Below, piece by piece: positions 1 to 6,799 of a stretch of 9,585 nt of DNA; position 1 is the first letter of the stretch; every line of letters starts with the position of its first letter. Made by a program: the position numbers and the translations under genes. Below the pieces are notes generated by a model. That model was not told where the DNA came from and did no database searches. It saw nothing but the letters and a program-made list of their open reading frames with translations. The stretch comes from Deltaproteobacteria bacterium. Lineage in GTDB: Bacteria > Desulfobacterota_B > Binatia > UBA9968. Location of the stretch: the NCBI GenBank assembly GCA_030620935.1, contig JAUXIP010000051.1, positions 1 to 9,585 on the forward strand, given 5' to 3'.

Positions 1-10
1 GATTTTAGGA

Positions 11-1102
11 ATGCGGCTTATCATGGCCGGCGGGGGAACGGGCGGTCACCTATTTCCCGGCCTGGCTGTGGCACGCGAGTTTCAGAGGCGAGATCCGAAA
101 GTGGATATCTTGTTTGTAGGAACTGACATGGGGATTGAAAGCCGAATTCTTCCGAGCGAGGGATTTGCGCTGAAGACCGTTCCGATCAAGGGAATGAAAG
201 GGAGAGGAATCCGGGGCCTGACGCAAGCCCTCTATGGCATTCCGGTTAGTCTTCTCCGCTCGCTCGGTATCATACGCCGATTTCAACCCGATTGCGTCAT
301 AGGATTGGGAGGCTATGCCTCCGGTCCTCTTCTCCTGGCGGCGAAAATGAGCCGGCGCCGCTGTGCCATTATGGAACAGAACCTGCGCCCCGGTTTCACC
401 AACCGCATCCTGGGATGGATAGTGGATCGAATCTTTACTGCTTACGAAGAGAGCGCTTCCTATTTTCCCCGTGTCAAGGTTGTCGAGACGGGAAACCCGG
501 TGCGCTGGGAGCGCTTGCCGGAGATCGAAAAAGATGAAAAGTTTACCCTCCTCGTTTTTGGGGGAAGCGCCGGCGCGCGTAAAATCAATCTCTGTATGAT
601 CGAGGCCCTTAGAAGACTGAGAGATCTGGCTTCAGGGTTGCGCATCATCCATCAGACCGGAGAGGAGGATCTTGCCTCGATCCACGCAGCTTACCGTCTT
701 CTCCCTTTCGAGGCGACGGTTCTTCCCTTTATCCGAGAGATGGATGAGGCTTACGCGCATGCGAATCTTGTCATCTGTCGCTCCGGAGCCACCACGGTCG
801 CCGAACTTACAGCCTTCGGCAAAGCGGCGATCTTGGTCCCCTATCCCTTTGCGGCTTATGACCACCAGAGGTGGAACGCCGAGGCGCTGCAGAACCGAGG
901 AGCAGCGGAAATGATTCTGGATCGCGAGCTCGACGGCGAGAAGTTGGCCGGGCAGATCCGAACATTTTATCGCAATCGTCGCCAACTTGAGACTATGGGG
1001 CAAGCTGCCCAAAAACTAGGAAGACCTGAAGCGTCCCGAATGATTGTAGACGAATGTTATGCACTCGTGGGGAGGCGTCAGACAACAGGCAGTCTGCAAT
1101 AG
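11..1102 (+). CDS. murG: MurG, UDP-GlcNAc:lipid I N-acetylglucosaminyltransferase
   Basis: Transfers GlcNAc from UDP-GlcNAc to lipid I to make lipid II on the cytoplasmic face of the inner membrane (GT28 family). The 363-residue protein has the usual family length. The N-terminal glycine loop GGGTGGHLFPG is at residues 7-17, followed by GLGGYASGP (about 98-106) and EQN..PGFTNR (122-131). The C-terminal domain has GGSAGARKIN (184-193), HQTGEED (214-220) and the donor-site CRSGATTVAEL (256-266) followed by PYPFAAYDHQ. The ATG at 11 is chosen because MRLIMAGGGTGG matches the normal MurG start. The frame is open to the window edge, so an earlier start cannot be excluded, and no good ribosome binding site is visible in the ten bases available. 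A TAG at 6-8 in another frame could be the stop of an upstream gene (ftsW would be the usual one). The last ten or so codons run into the repeat of the murG-murC spacer. Its place just before murC is standard dcw order. Confidence 0.97.
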   Translation: MRLIMAGGGTGGHLFPGLAVAREFQRRDPKVDILFVGTDMGIESRILPSEGFALKTVPIKGMKGRGIRGLTQALYGIPVSLLRSLGIIRRFQPDCVIGLGGYASGPLLLAAKMSRRRCAIMEQNLRPGFTNRILGWIVDRIFTAYEESASYFPRVKVVETGNPVRWERLPEIEKDEKFTLLVFGGSAGARKINLCMIEALRRLRDLASGLRIIHQTGEEDLASIHAAYRLLPFEATVLPFIREMDEAYAHANLVICRSGATTVAELTAFGKAAILVPYPFAAYDHQRWNAEALQNRGAAEMILDRELDGEKLAGQIRTFYRNRRQLETMGQAAQKLGRPEASRMIVDECYALVGRRQTTGSLQ

Positions 1103-1157
1103 GCAACACGCAAGATGATCGGGAACTAGATTTCGCAGACAGTTTTATGCCTATTGC
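1079..1157. repeat. Inverted and direct repeats at the murG end and murG-murC spacer
   Basis: GCAATAGGCA at 1096-1105 is perfectly inverted as TGCCTATTGC at 1148-1157, with 42 bases between. Inside the same stretch CAACAGGCA (1083-1091) and CAATAGGCA (1097-1105) are near-identical direct copies 14 bases apart. GTCTG at 1092-1096 can pair either with CAGAC at 1079-1083 or, extended as GTCTGC, with GCAGAC at 1135-1140. The last pairing would cross the 10-base stem, so the pairings are mutually exclusive or would form a pseudoknot. The region covers the murG stop codon and most of the 69-base gap before murC. Whether it is a mobile intergenic repeat or an RNA regulatory structure cannot be decided from one copy. 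Confidence 0.55.
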
Positions 1158-1171
1158 CTCTAGAGAAAGAG

Positions 1172-2545
1172 ATGCTCGAGAAAAAGCACCGAATCCATTT
1201 TGTCGGAATCGGCGGGATCGGCATGAGCGGCATTGCTGAGGTCCTGGTGAATTTAGGCTATAGCGTGACCGGCTCGGACCTGCACGAGAGCGAAACGACC
1301 CAGAGGCTCAGATCCTTGGGGGCTCAGGTTTTCATCGGTCATGCGGAAGCCCACCTCGCCGGCAACCCTTCGGTCGTGGTGATTTCGACGGCGGCAAAGT
1401 TTTCCAATCCTGAAATATTGGAAGCGCGAAAGCGCAATATCCCAGTGATTCCACGCGCCGAGATGCTGGCGGAGTTGATGCGCATGAAATACGGGGTGGC
1501 CGTGGCGGGGAGTCATGGAAAGACGACCACCACCTCGATGATCGCCGCTGTCCTGAGTACAGCGGGCCTGGATCCCACGATGGTGATCGGAGGAAGGGTG
1601 AAGTCGCTCGGCAGCAACGCCAAAATGGGGCAGGGAAAATTGCTGGTGGCAGAGGCCGACGAAAGTGACGGTACCTTTTTACTCCTCTCTCCTACCATCG
1701 CGGTGGTGACCAACATCGACCGCGAGCACATGGATTTTCATCAGACGATGGATCACCTCATGGAAAGCTTCCTGACTTTCGTGAACAAAGTCCCTTTCTA
1801 TGGACTGGCGGTTTTGTGTTTGGACCATCCCAATGTTCGGGCGCTTCTTCCCAAGGTGAAAAAACGTTTCGTCACCTACGGGCTGACTTCCGAAGCCGAT
1901 TTTTGTGCGCAGGATCTCCAAGTCAAGGCCATGGAAGTCGAATGCATCGTGTCGTACCGCTCCAAACGTATAGGAAAGCTTCGGCTCCACGTTCCGGGAC
2001 GCCACAGCGCGACCAACGCCCTGGCGGCGGTGGCCGTCGCACAGGAGCTGGAGATCCCTTTTCCCCACGTAGCGGATGCGCTCGACGCCTTTAGCGGTAT
2101 TCACCGCCGCTTCGAGGTCAAAGGAGAGCACGGGGGCATCCTGGTGATCGATGATTACGGCCATCATCCGGTTGAGATCCAGGTGACCATCCAGGCCGTC
2201 CGGGAAAGTTGGAAGCGTCCGTTGACGGTCGTTTTTCAACCTCACCGCTACAGTCGCGCGCGCGATCTGTTCGACGATTTTTTGACCTGTTTTGACAGCG
2301 CCGATCGGCTGATCCTGACTGACATCTATTCGGCCGGAGAGGAGGCCATACCGGGAATCTCCAGCGGGACCCTTCACGAGGCCATCAAGCGCAGGGGCCA
2401 CTTAGAGGTCGAGTATGTTCCCGACAAGAGCGATGTCGTGCGGCACTTGGTCTCCAAACTAAGGCCTGGAGAGATTGTTCTTACCCTGGGAGCCGGCGAT
2501 ATCTACAAGGTGGCGGAAGAGTTGGTTGAAACATTGGAGAAATGA
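1172..2545 (+). CDS. murC: MurC, UDP-N-acetylmuramate--L-alanine ligase
   Basis: ATP-dependent cytoplasmic ligase that adds L-alanine to UDP-MurNAc, the first amino acid of the stem peptide. From the ATG at 1172 the protein is 457 residues, the normal MurC size. It begins with the Rossmann loop GIGGIGMSGIA (about 12-22). The ATP P-loop AGSHGKTTT is at 112-120, EADESDG at 161-167, and NIDREHMDFH at 181-190. PGRHSATN is at 275-282, HRRFE at 311-315, DDYGHHP at 327-333, QPHRYSR at 356-362 and the closing GAGDIY at 440-445. All central and C-terminal Mur ligase motifs are present. An in-frame TTG at 1154 would add six residues, but the ATG gives the canonical start LEKKHRIHFVGIGG. The ribosome binding site is weak (purine-rich AGAGAAAGAG), which may matter given the repeat just upstream. 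The stop overlaps the murB start as ATGA, which implies translational coupling. Confidence 0.97.
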   Translation: MLEKKHRIHFVGIGGIGMSGIAEVLVNLGYSVTGSDLHESETTQRLRSLGAQVFIGHAEAHLAGNPSVVVISTAAKFSNPEILEARKRNIPVIPRAEMLAELMRMKYGVAVAGSHGKTTTTSMIAAVLSTAGLDPTMVIGGRVKSLGSNAKMGQGKLLVAEADESDGTFLLLSPTIAVVTNIDREHMDFHQTMDHLMESFLTFVNKVPFYGLAVLCLDHPNVRALLPKVKKRFVTYGLTSEADFCAQDLQVKAMEVECIVSYRSKRIGKLRLHVPGRHSATNALAAVAVAQELEIPFPHVADALDAFSGIHRRFEVKGEHGGILVIDDYGHHPVEIQVTIQAVRESWKRPLTVVFQPHRYSRARDLFDDFLTCFDSADRLILTDIYSAGEEAIPGISSGTLHEAIKRRGHLEVEYVPDKSDVVRHLVSKLRPGEIVLTLGAGDIYKVAEELVETLEK

Positions 2546-3474
2546 AAAGAGAGGATGAGCTTTTAGTCCAAGCGATGCGACTCATATCCGGCTTAAAGGT
2601 AAAAGTGTCCGAGCCTCTCGCGCGCTACACGTCGATCAAGATCGGCGGGCCGGCGGACTATTTTCTCGAAGCGGAGGATCACTCTGCTCTGACTCAGACC
2701 TTGCGACTTCTCGACCGCTACGGAAGTCCTTTTTGTCTATTAGGCAATGGGAGCAATGTGTTGGTAAGCGATCTGGGGGTTCGGGGAGCCGTGCTCCGTT
2801 TAGGAAAAGGGTTTAAGCGGTTGGAATGGCGCGAGGAGGATGAAAAAGGGTTGGTGAACGTGGGGGCTGCCTATCCTGTGACTCAATTGGTGCGCGAATC
2901 GGTCCGCAGAGGATACAGCGGGTTAGAATTCGCCGAGGGAATACCAGGGAGTGTGGGGGGCGCCCTGGTCATGAATGCCGGCGCGTACGGATCGGAGATG
3001 GAAAAAATCGTCGATCATGTTGATGGGGTAACCGCGAAAGGGGAGACCCTTAGGTTTGACAGAGGGGAGATGTTTTTTTCCTATCGCGACTCACATCTTC
3101 CGGCCGGGGCGATCGTGACTCAGGTGGGAATGCGGCTTGAGAGAGGGAAAACAAGCGAAATGCAAGCCAGAGTTCGGGAGTTGACGACCCGAAGAAAAGG
3201 AAGTCAACCGTTCGGTTATCCCAACTCCGGCTCGGTGTTTCGCAACCCTCCCGGCGATTTTGCCGGTCGGCTGATTGAGGCGGCAGGCCTCAAGGGAAAA
3301 AAAATCGGCAAGGCTCAGATCTCCGAGCGACACGCGAATTTTATCGTCAACCTCGGCGGGGCCAAGGCGGAAGAGGTAAAGACGCTGATGGAAATGGCGC
3401 AGGCCGAAGTAAAGAAAAAATTTAGCTCGGATCTTCAGCCTGAAGTCCGGTTGCTAGGAGAATGGACTGCCTGA
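2542..3474 (+). CDS. murB: MurB, UDP-N-acetylenolpyruvoylglucosamine reductase (type II)
   Basis: FAD flavoprotein that reduces UDP-GlcNAc-enolpyruvate to UDP-MurNAc with NADPH. The FAD domain shows YTSIKIGGPA (29-38), LGNGSNVLVSD (67-77) and EFAEGIPGSVGG (129-140) with MNAGAYG (144-150). The catalytic parts are visible: FSYRDS (179-184) carries the substrate-binding Arg182; GSVFRNP (230-236) carries the proton-donor Ser231; and the C-terminal PEVRLLG carries Glu301. SERHANFIVN (261-270) is also typical. At 310 residues it fits the shorter type II MurB class found outside enterobacteria. The ATG at 2542 overlaps the murC stop by four bases and is preceded by GGAG only two bases away, so coupling probably drives initiation. 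The ATG at 2575 is a weaker alternative with no ribosome binding site. The gene is followed directly by ftsQ with no ddl between them. Confidence 0.97.
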   Translation: MKREDELLVQAMRLISGLKVKVSEPLARYTSIKIGGPADYFLEAEDHSALTQTLRLLDRYGSPFCLLGNGSNVLVSDLGVRGAVLRLGKGFKRLEWREEDEKGLVNVGAAYPVTQLVRESVRRGYSGLEFAEGIPGSVGGALVMNAGAYGSEMEKIVDHVDGVTAKGETLRFDRGEMFFSYRDSHLPAGAIVTQVGMRLERGKTSEMQARVRELTTRRKGSQPFGYPNSGSVFRNPPGDFAGRLIEAAGLKGKKIGKAQISERHANFIVNLGGAKAEEVKTLMEMAQAEVKKKFSSDLQPEVRLLGEWTA

Positions 3475-4286
3475 TGGAGATTTTTGTTCGCCGTGGGATC
3501 AACAGAAAAAAAGGAGAACCGCGCTGGCGTCTTCTGGATCTCTGGCTCACCACCGCGGCCTTGTTGGTCTCGATCTCGGCTGTCTATGTGGAAAGGGACG
3601 CCGTGGCCCGCGTGGCGAACCGTCTCAGCGGATCCCTCGTCGATCATCTTTACTTTTCCGTCCGCGAGATCAAGGTGAGGGGAGGCAAGATGGTTGGTGG
3701 GAGCGAGATCGTGGCCATGGCGGAATTGAGTCACGGGATGAATATCTGGAAGGTCGAGCCGGAGACGATCGAGAAGAAAGTGAAGAAGCATCCGTGGGTC
3801 AAGCAAGTCCTGGTGCGCCGGGAATTGCCCAGCCGGGTGGTGATCGAAGTGACGGAGCGAGCGGCCAAGGGGATCGTGCTTTTGGGTAAACCCTACTACG
3901 TCGATGGCGACGGGTTTCTATTTAAAGCGGTCGACACGGGAGAAAAGATGGACTTTCCCCTGCTGACGGGATTGAGGCGGGAGGATTTTGCTGCTCGAGT
4001 CCCGGCGGCGCGTCAGAGAATTCAAGAAGTTCTAAAGCTGAGCGACCTCATGGGCAGACGCTCACTAGCGCTTTCTGAAATTCATTTTACTCCCCAGGGC
4101 GGCGTCATTTTTTATCCGATGGCCCACTCTATCGCTCTTCGCATGGGCTGGGGAGATTGGGAAGAAAAGATGCAGCAGCTGGAGCGGGTCCTAGGAGTTT
4201 GGCAAGGAAAGGAGGATCGCCTCGCAGTTTTGGACTTTAGTTTCCGCAACCAGGTTGTCGCCAGGATCAAAAAAACCAGCGGATAA
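3462..4286 (+). CDS. ftsQ: FtsQ, divisome POTRA-domain protein
   Basis: Bitopic inner-membrane division protein that recruits FtsB/FtsL and later septal synthases. The 274-residue protein has a short basic cytoplasmic tail (RRGINRKK, 10-17) and one membrane segment at about 24-43 (LLDLWLTTAALLVSISAVYV). A periplasmic POTRA domain follows at about 66-132, running from FSVREIKVRG through the HPWVKQVLVRRELPS stretch (110-124) to VVIEVTER. The FtsQ beta domain follows, with YYVDGDGFLF (145-154) and FPLLTG (165-170), and a basic end (ARIKKTSG). FtsQ diverges fast, so the call rests on this architecture and on the murB-ftsQ-ftsA order. Two starts compete: the ATG at 3462 overlaps murB by 13 bases but sits one base after AGGAG, while the ATG at 3474 overlaps the murB stop by one base and lies 13 bases after it. 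The two differ by only four residues. Confidence 0.93.
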   Translation: MDCLMEIFVRRGINRKKGEPRWRLLDLWLTTAALLVSISAVYVERDAVARVANRLSGSLVDHLYFSVREIKVRGGKMVGGSEIVAMAELSHGMNIWKVEPETIEKKVKKHPWVKQVLVRRELPSRVVIEVTERAAKGIVLLGKPYYVDGDGFLFKAVDTGEKMDFPLLTGLRREDFAARVPAARQRIQEVLKLSDLMGRRSLALSEIHFTPQGGVIFYPMAHSIALRMGWGDWEEKMQQLERVLGVWQGKEDRLAVLDFSFRNQVVARIKKTSG

Positions 4287-4311
4287 AAGATTGAGGCATC
4301 GAGTAGGAATT

Positions 4312-5541
4312 ATGAGCAAGAAAAACAGTCTTATTGTCGGCTTGGATATCGGCACTTCGAAGGTCTGTGCGGTTGTAGGCGAGATGACCGACCGGGGGAT
4401 TGAGATCGTTGGGGTGGGGACCCACGCCTCTCAGGGCTTGCGCAAAGGGGTGGTCATCAACATCGAGAGCACGGTGAACTCCATCAAGAAAGCCGTTGAA
4501 GAAGCAGAGCTCATGGCGGGTTGCGAGATCAACTCGGTTTTTACCGGAATCGCCGGCGGTCACATCAAGTGCTTTAACAGCCACGGCGTCGTCGCCGTAA
4601 AAAACAAGGATGTGACGCCGCGGGATATCGACCGGGTGATCGATGCCGCCAAGGCAGTGGCGATTCCCATGGATCGGGAGGTGCTTCATGTCCTGCCGCA
4701 GGAATACATCATCGACGATCAGGACGGGATCAAGGAGCCGCTGGGAATGTCGGGAGTCCGGCTGGAGGCCAAAGTTCACATCGTTACCGGAGCCGTCACC
4801 TCCGCTCAGAACATTGTTAAGTGCTGTAACCGAACGGGGTTGAACGTAGCAGACATCGCCTTGGAGCCTTTGGCCTCGGCGGAGGCGGTCTTGACTCCGG
4901 AGGAAAAAGAACTGGGAGTGGCCCTCGTGGATATGGGTGGAGGGACTACCGACATCGCCATTTTTCAAGATGGGGCGGTGAAGCACACGGCGGTTCTGGC
5001 CATCGGAGGGAGTCACCTGACCGGCGACATCGCCGCGGGACTCCGGACTCCCGTCGCCGAGGCGGAGCGGATCAAGCAAAGATACGGTTATGCCAAGACC
5101 TCAATGGTCACGAGGGACGAAAGAGTAGACGTGCCGAGCGTGGGCGGGAGGAATTCTCGAACCATCTCGCGTCAAATCCTCTGCGAGATTATTGAGCCCC
5201 GCTTGGAAGAGATCTTCCAGCTCATCCATCGGGAAATCATTAAGTCGGGATATGAAGGATCACTGGCATCGGGCATCGTGATGACCGGAGGATCGACGCT
5301 GCTTCCCGGCTTGATCGACATGGCGGAAGAGGTTTTCAGCATGCCGGTCCGCCTAGGCGCCCCTACTCAGGTAGGCGGGCTCATCGACGTGGTCTCCAGC
5401 CCCATCTATGCCACCGGCGTGGGACTGGTTCTTCTTTACGGGAAAAGGCAGCACGAGAAAAGTTTTTTCCGTATACGCGAGGATAATGTCTTCGGCAAGG
5501 TCAAGCATCGCATGGAAGATTGGATAGGTGAGTTTTTTTAA
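4312..5541 (+). CDS. ftsA: FtsA, actin-like membrane tether for FtsZ
   Basis: Actin-family ATPase that anchors FtsZ filaments to the inner membrane and recruits later divisome proteins. Counting from the ATG at 4312 it has 409 residues. The phosphate-1 loop GLDIGTSKV is at 10-18, followed by the FtsA-specific 1C subdomain (about 85-165, including [11 protein letters not shown]). The phosphate-2 loop [12 protein letters not shown] is at 207-218 and the adenosine-binding [11 protein letters not shown] at 323-333. The C-terminus [13 protein letters not shown] (397-409) is a short basic/aromatic amphipathic helix of the type that binds membrane. A longer in-frame reading could begin upstream at 4255 inside ftsQ, but ATG 4312 gives the normal N-terminus and has AGGA four bases upstream. 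The gap from ftsQ is 25 bases. The last codons lie on a run of seven T's just before the TAA. Confidence 0.97.
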   Translation: MSKKNSLIVGLDIGTSKVCAVVGEMTDRGIEIVGVGTHASQGLRKGVVINIESTVNSIKKAVEEAELMAGCEINSVFTGIAGGHIKCFNSHGVVAVKNKDVTPRDIDRVIDAAKAVAIPMDREVLHVLPQEYIIDDQDGIKEPLGMSGVRLEAKVHIVTGAVTSAQNIVKCCNRTGLNVADIALEPLASAEAVLTPEEKELGVALVDMGGGTTDIAIFQDGAVKHTAVLAIGGSHLTGDIAAGLRTPVAEAERIKQRYGYAKTSMVTRDERVDVPSVGGRNSRTISRQILCEIIEPRLEEIFQLIHREIIKSGYEGSLASGIVMTGGSTLLPGLIDMAEEVFSMPVRLGAPTQVGGLIDVVSSPIYATGVGLVLLYGKRQHEKSFFRIREDNVFGKVKHRMEDWIGEFF

Positions 5542-5566
5542 TAAGGAGTTTGGGGAAATATCGAAA

Positions 5567-5572
5567 AGGAGG
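5567..5572 (+). promoter_or_regulatory. Strong ribosome binding site for ftsZ
   Basis: AGGAGG, within AAAAGGAGG, lies seven bases before the ATG at 5580. It decides the start: an in-frame TTG at 5550 would add ten residues but has a poorer context. This is the best Shine-Dalgarno match in the window and fits the need for far more FtsZ than FtsA or FtsQ. Confidence 0.85.
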
Positions 5573-5579
5573 AAAGCCT

Positions 5580-6770
5580 ATGTTTGAACTCGTGGAACAG
5601 GTTCGTTTGAGTGCCCGGATCAAGGTCATCGGGGTAGGAGGCGGAGGCGGGAATGCCATTAACACGATGATCGCGGCCAAGCTCACCGGAGTGGACTTTA
5701 TTGTTGCCAACACGGACGCCCAGGCCTTGGAGGCCAATCGGGCGTCGGTAAAACTCCAGCTCGGAGAGAAGATTACAAAAGGTTTGGGAGCCGGCGCCAA
5801 TCCCGAGGTCGGGAGACGAGCCGCGTTGGAGGATGAGGAGAGAATCCGTGAGATTCTCAGCGGCTCCGATATGATCTTTCTCACAGCGGGGATGGGAGGA
5901 GGTACCGGCACCGGCGGCGCGCCGATCATCGCCCGGCTTGCGCGGGAAGTTGGCGCGCTTACTGTCGGCGTGGTCACCAAACCGTTCGTCTTCGAGGGCA
6001 AAAAGAGGATGCGCCAAGCCGAGGAGGGAATCCAGGAACTCAAAGAAAGCGTTGATACTCTGATCGTCATTCCAAATCAACGGCTCTTAAGCATAGCGGC
6101 TAAGACGACCACCATACTCGAGGCTTTCCAGAAGGCGGACGATATTCTGTTTCAGGCCGTGCGCGGGATCTCCGACTTGATCGTGACGCCGGGTCTGATC
6201 AATCTCGATTTTGCCGATGTCCGTACCGTCATGGCGGAAATGGGGATGGCGTTGATGGGAGCGGCGTCGGCCTCCGGTGAAAATCGAGCGGTGGAGGCGG
6301 CGCAGAAAGCGATATCGAGTCCTCTGCTGGAAGATATCTCCATCCAAGGGGCGAGGGGAGTCCTGATCAACATCACCGGTGGTCCGGACTTAGGTCTGCA
6401 TGAAGTCAACGAGGCGTCCACCATGATTCAGGAAGAGGCTCATGATGACGCAAATATCATCTTTGGCGCGGTTATCGACGACAACATGAAGGATGAGATC
6501 CGAATTACCGTTATCGCAACTGGGTTCGGAGTCAAAGAACAACGGAAACCTGCTTTTGGAACTCTGGTCAATACCAATAGTAAAAACAAGAAGGTTATCC
6601 ACTTGGGGACGATTGTGGATGATATGGAATCCCCCACCTGGCAGCGGAAAAAACGGGACACCGGAGAGACCGAGACCGTTACGGCTGAGAAAGCCGGGAT
6701 GCAATTTAGCAGCCAGGTGGAAGAAGACGAGTTCGATATCCCGACTTTTTTGCGGAAACAGATGGATTGA
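5580..6770 (+). CDS. ftsZ: FtsZ, tubulin-like division GTPase
   Basis: Polymerises with GTP into the Z ring at the future division site. The 396-residue protein starts [20 protein letters not shown] and continues into the glycine-rich loop [10 protein letters not shown] (21-30). The tubulin signature GGGTGTGG is at 106-113. The T7 synergy loop [11 protein letters not shown] (208-218) supplies the Asp210 and Asp213 that complete the GTPase site of the next subunit. The core ends near residue 317 (ATGFGVK). A charged, low-complexity linker of about 65 residues leads to the C-terminal peptide [13 protein letters not shown] (384-396), the binding site for FtsA and other tethers. All catalytic elements are intact and the length is typical. 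It lies 38 bases after ftsA in the usual order and is followed after 29 bases by a glycosyltransferase gene rather than the more usual lpxC or yfiH-type neighbour. Confidence 0.99.
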   Translation: MFELVEQVRLSARIKVIGVGGGGGNAINTMIAAKLTGVDFIVANTDAQALEANRASVKLQLGEKITKGLGAGANPEVGRRAALEDEERIREILSGSDMIFLTAGMGGGTGTGGAPIIARLAREVGALTVGVVTKPFVFEGKKRMRQAEEGIQELKESVDTLIVIPNQRLLSIAAKTTTILEAFQKADDILFQAVRGISDLIVTPGLINLDFADVRTVMAEMGMALMGAASASGENRAVEAAQKAISSPLLEDISIQGARGVLINITGGPDLGLHEVNEASTMIQEEAHDDANIIFGAVIDDNMKDEIRITVIATGFGVKEQRKPAFGTLVNTNSKNKKVIHLGTIVDDMESPTWQRKKRDTGETETVTAEKAGMQFSSQVEEDEFDIPTFLRKQMD

Positions 6771-6799
6771 CCGATTACAAAACGAAGGGTGGTTTAGGC

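Noticed and set aside
2255..2264. Alternating CGCGCGCGCG run in murC, a possible Z-DNA or slippage tract
   Set aside because: It is short and encodes the conserved SRARD after QPHRY; ordinary for GC-rich coding sequence.
1679..2401. 240-codon open frame on the - strand within murC
   Set aside because: It is an antisense shadow of the well-supported murC gene; the translation shows no recognisable motif and it has no good start context.
3297..3304. Run of eight A's in murB, a possible programmed frameshift or frameshift error
   Set aside because: The frame continues through all C-terminal MurB motifs (SERHANFIVN, PEVRLLG), so no shift is needed or indicated.
4267..5079. 270-codon open frame on the - strand within ftsA
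   Set aside because: It lies wholly opposite the conserved ftsA coding region, and its composition is that expected of a reverse-complement reading.
5501..6080. Two long overlapping - strand frames opposite the start of ftsZ
   Set aside because: Both are low-complexity shadow readings of ftsZ and its leader; the + strand frame has all FtsZ motifs.
6767..6799. TTG start overlapping the ftsZ stop for the TreT-like gene
   Set aside because: It adds 11 residues with no match to the family; ATG 6800 has a well-spaced AAGGGTGG and is preferred.
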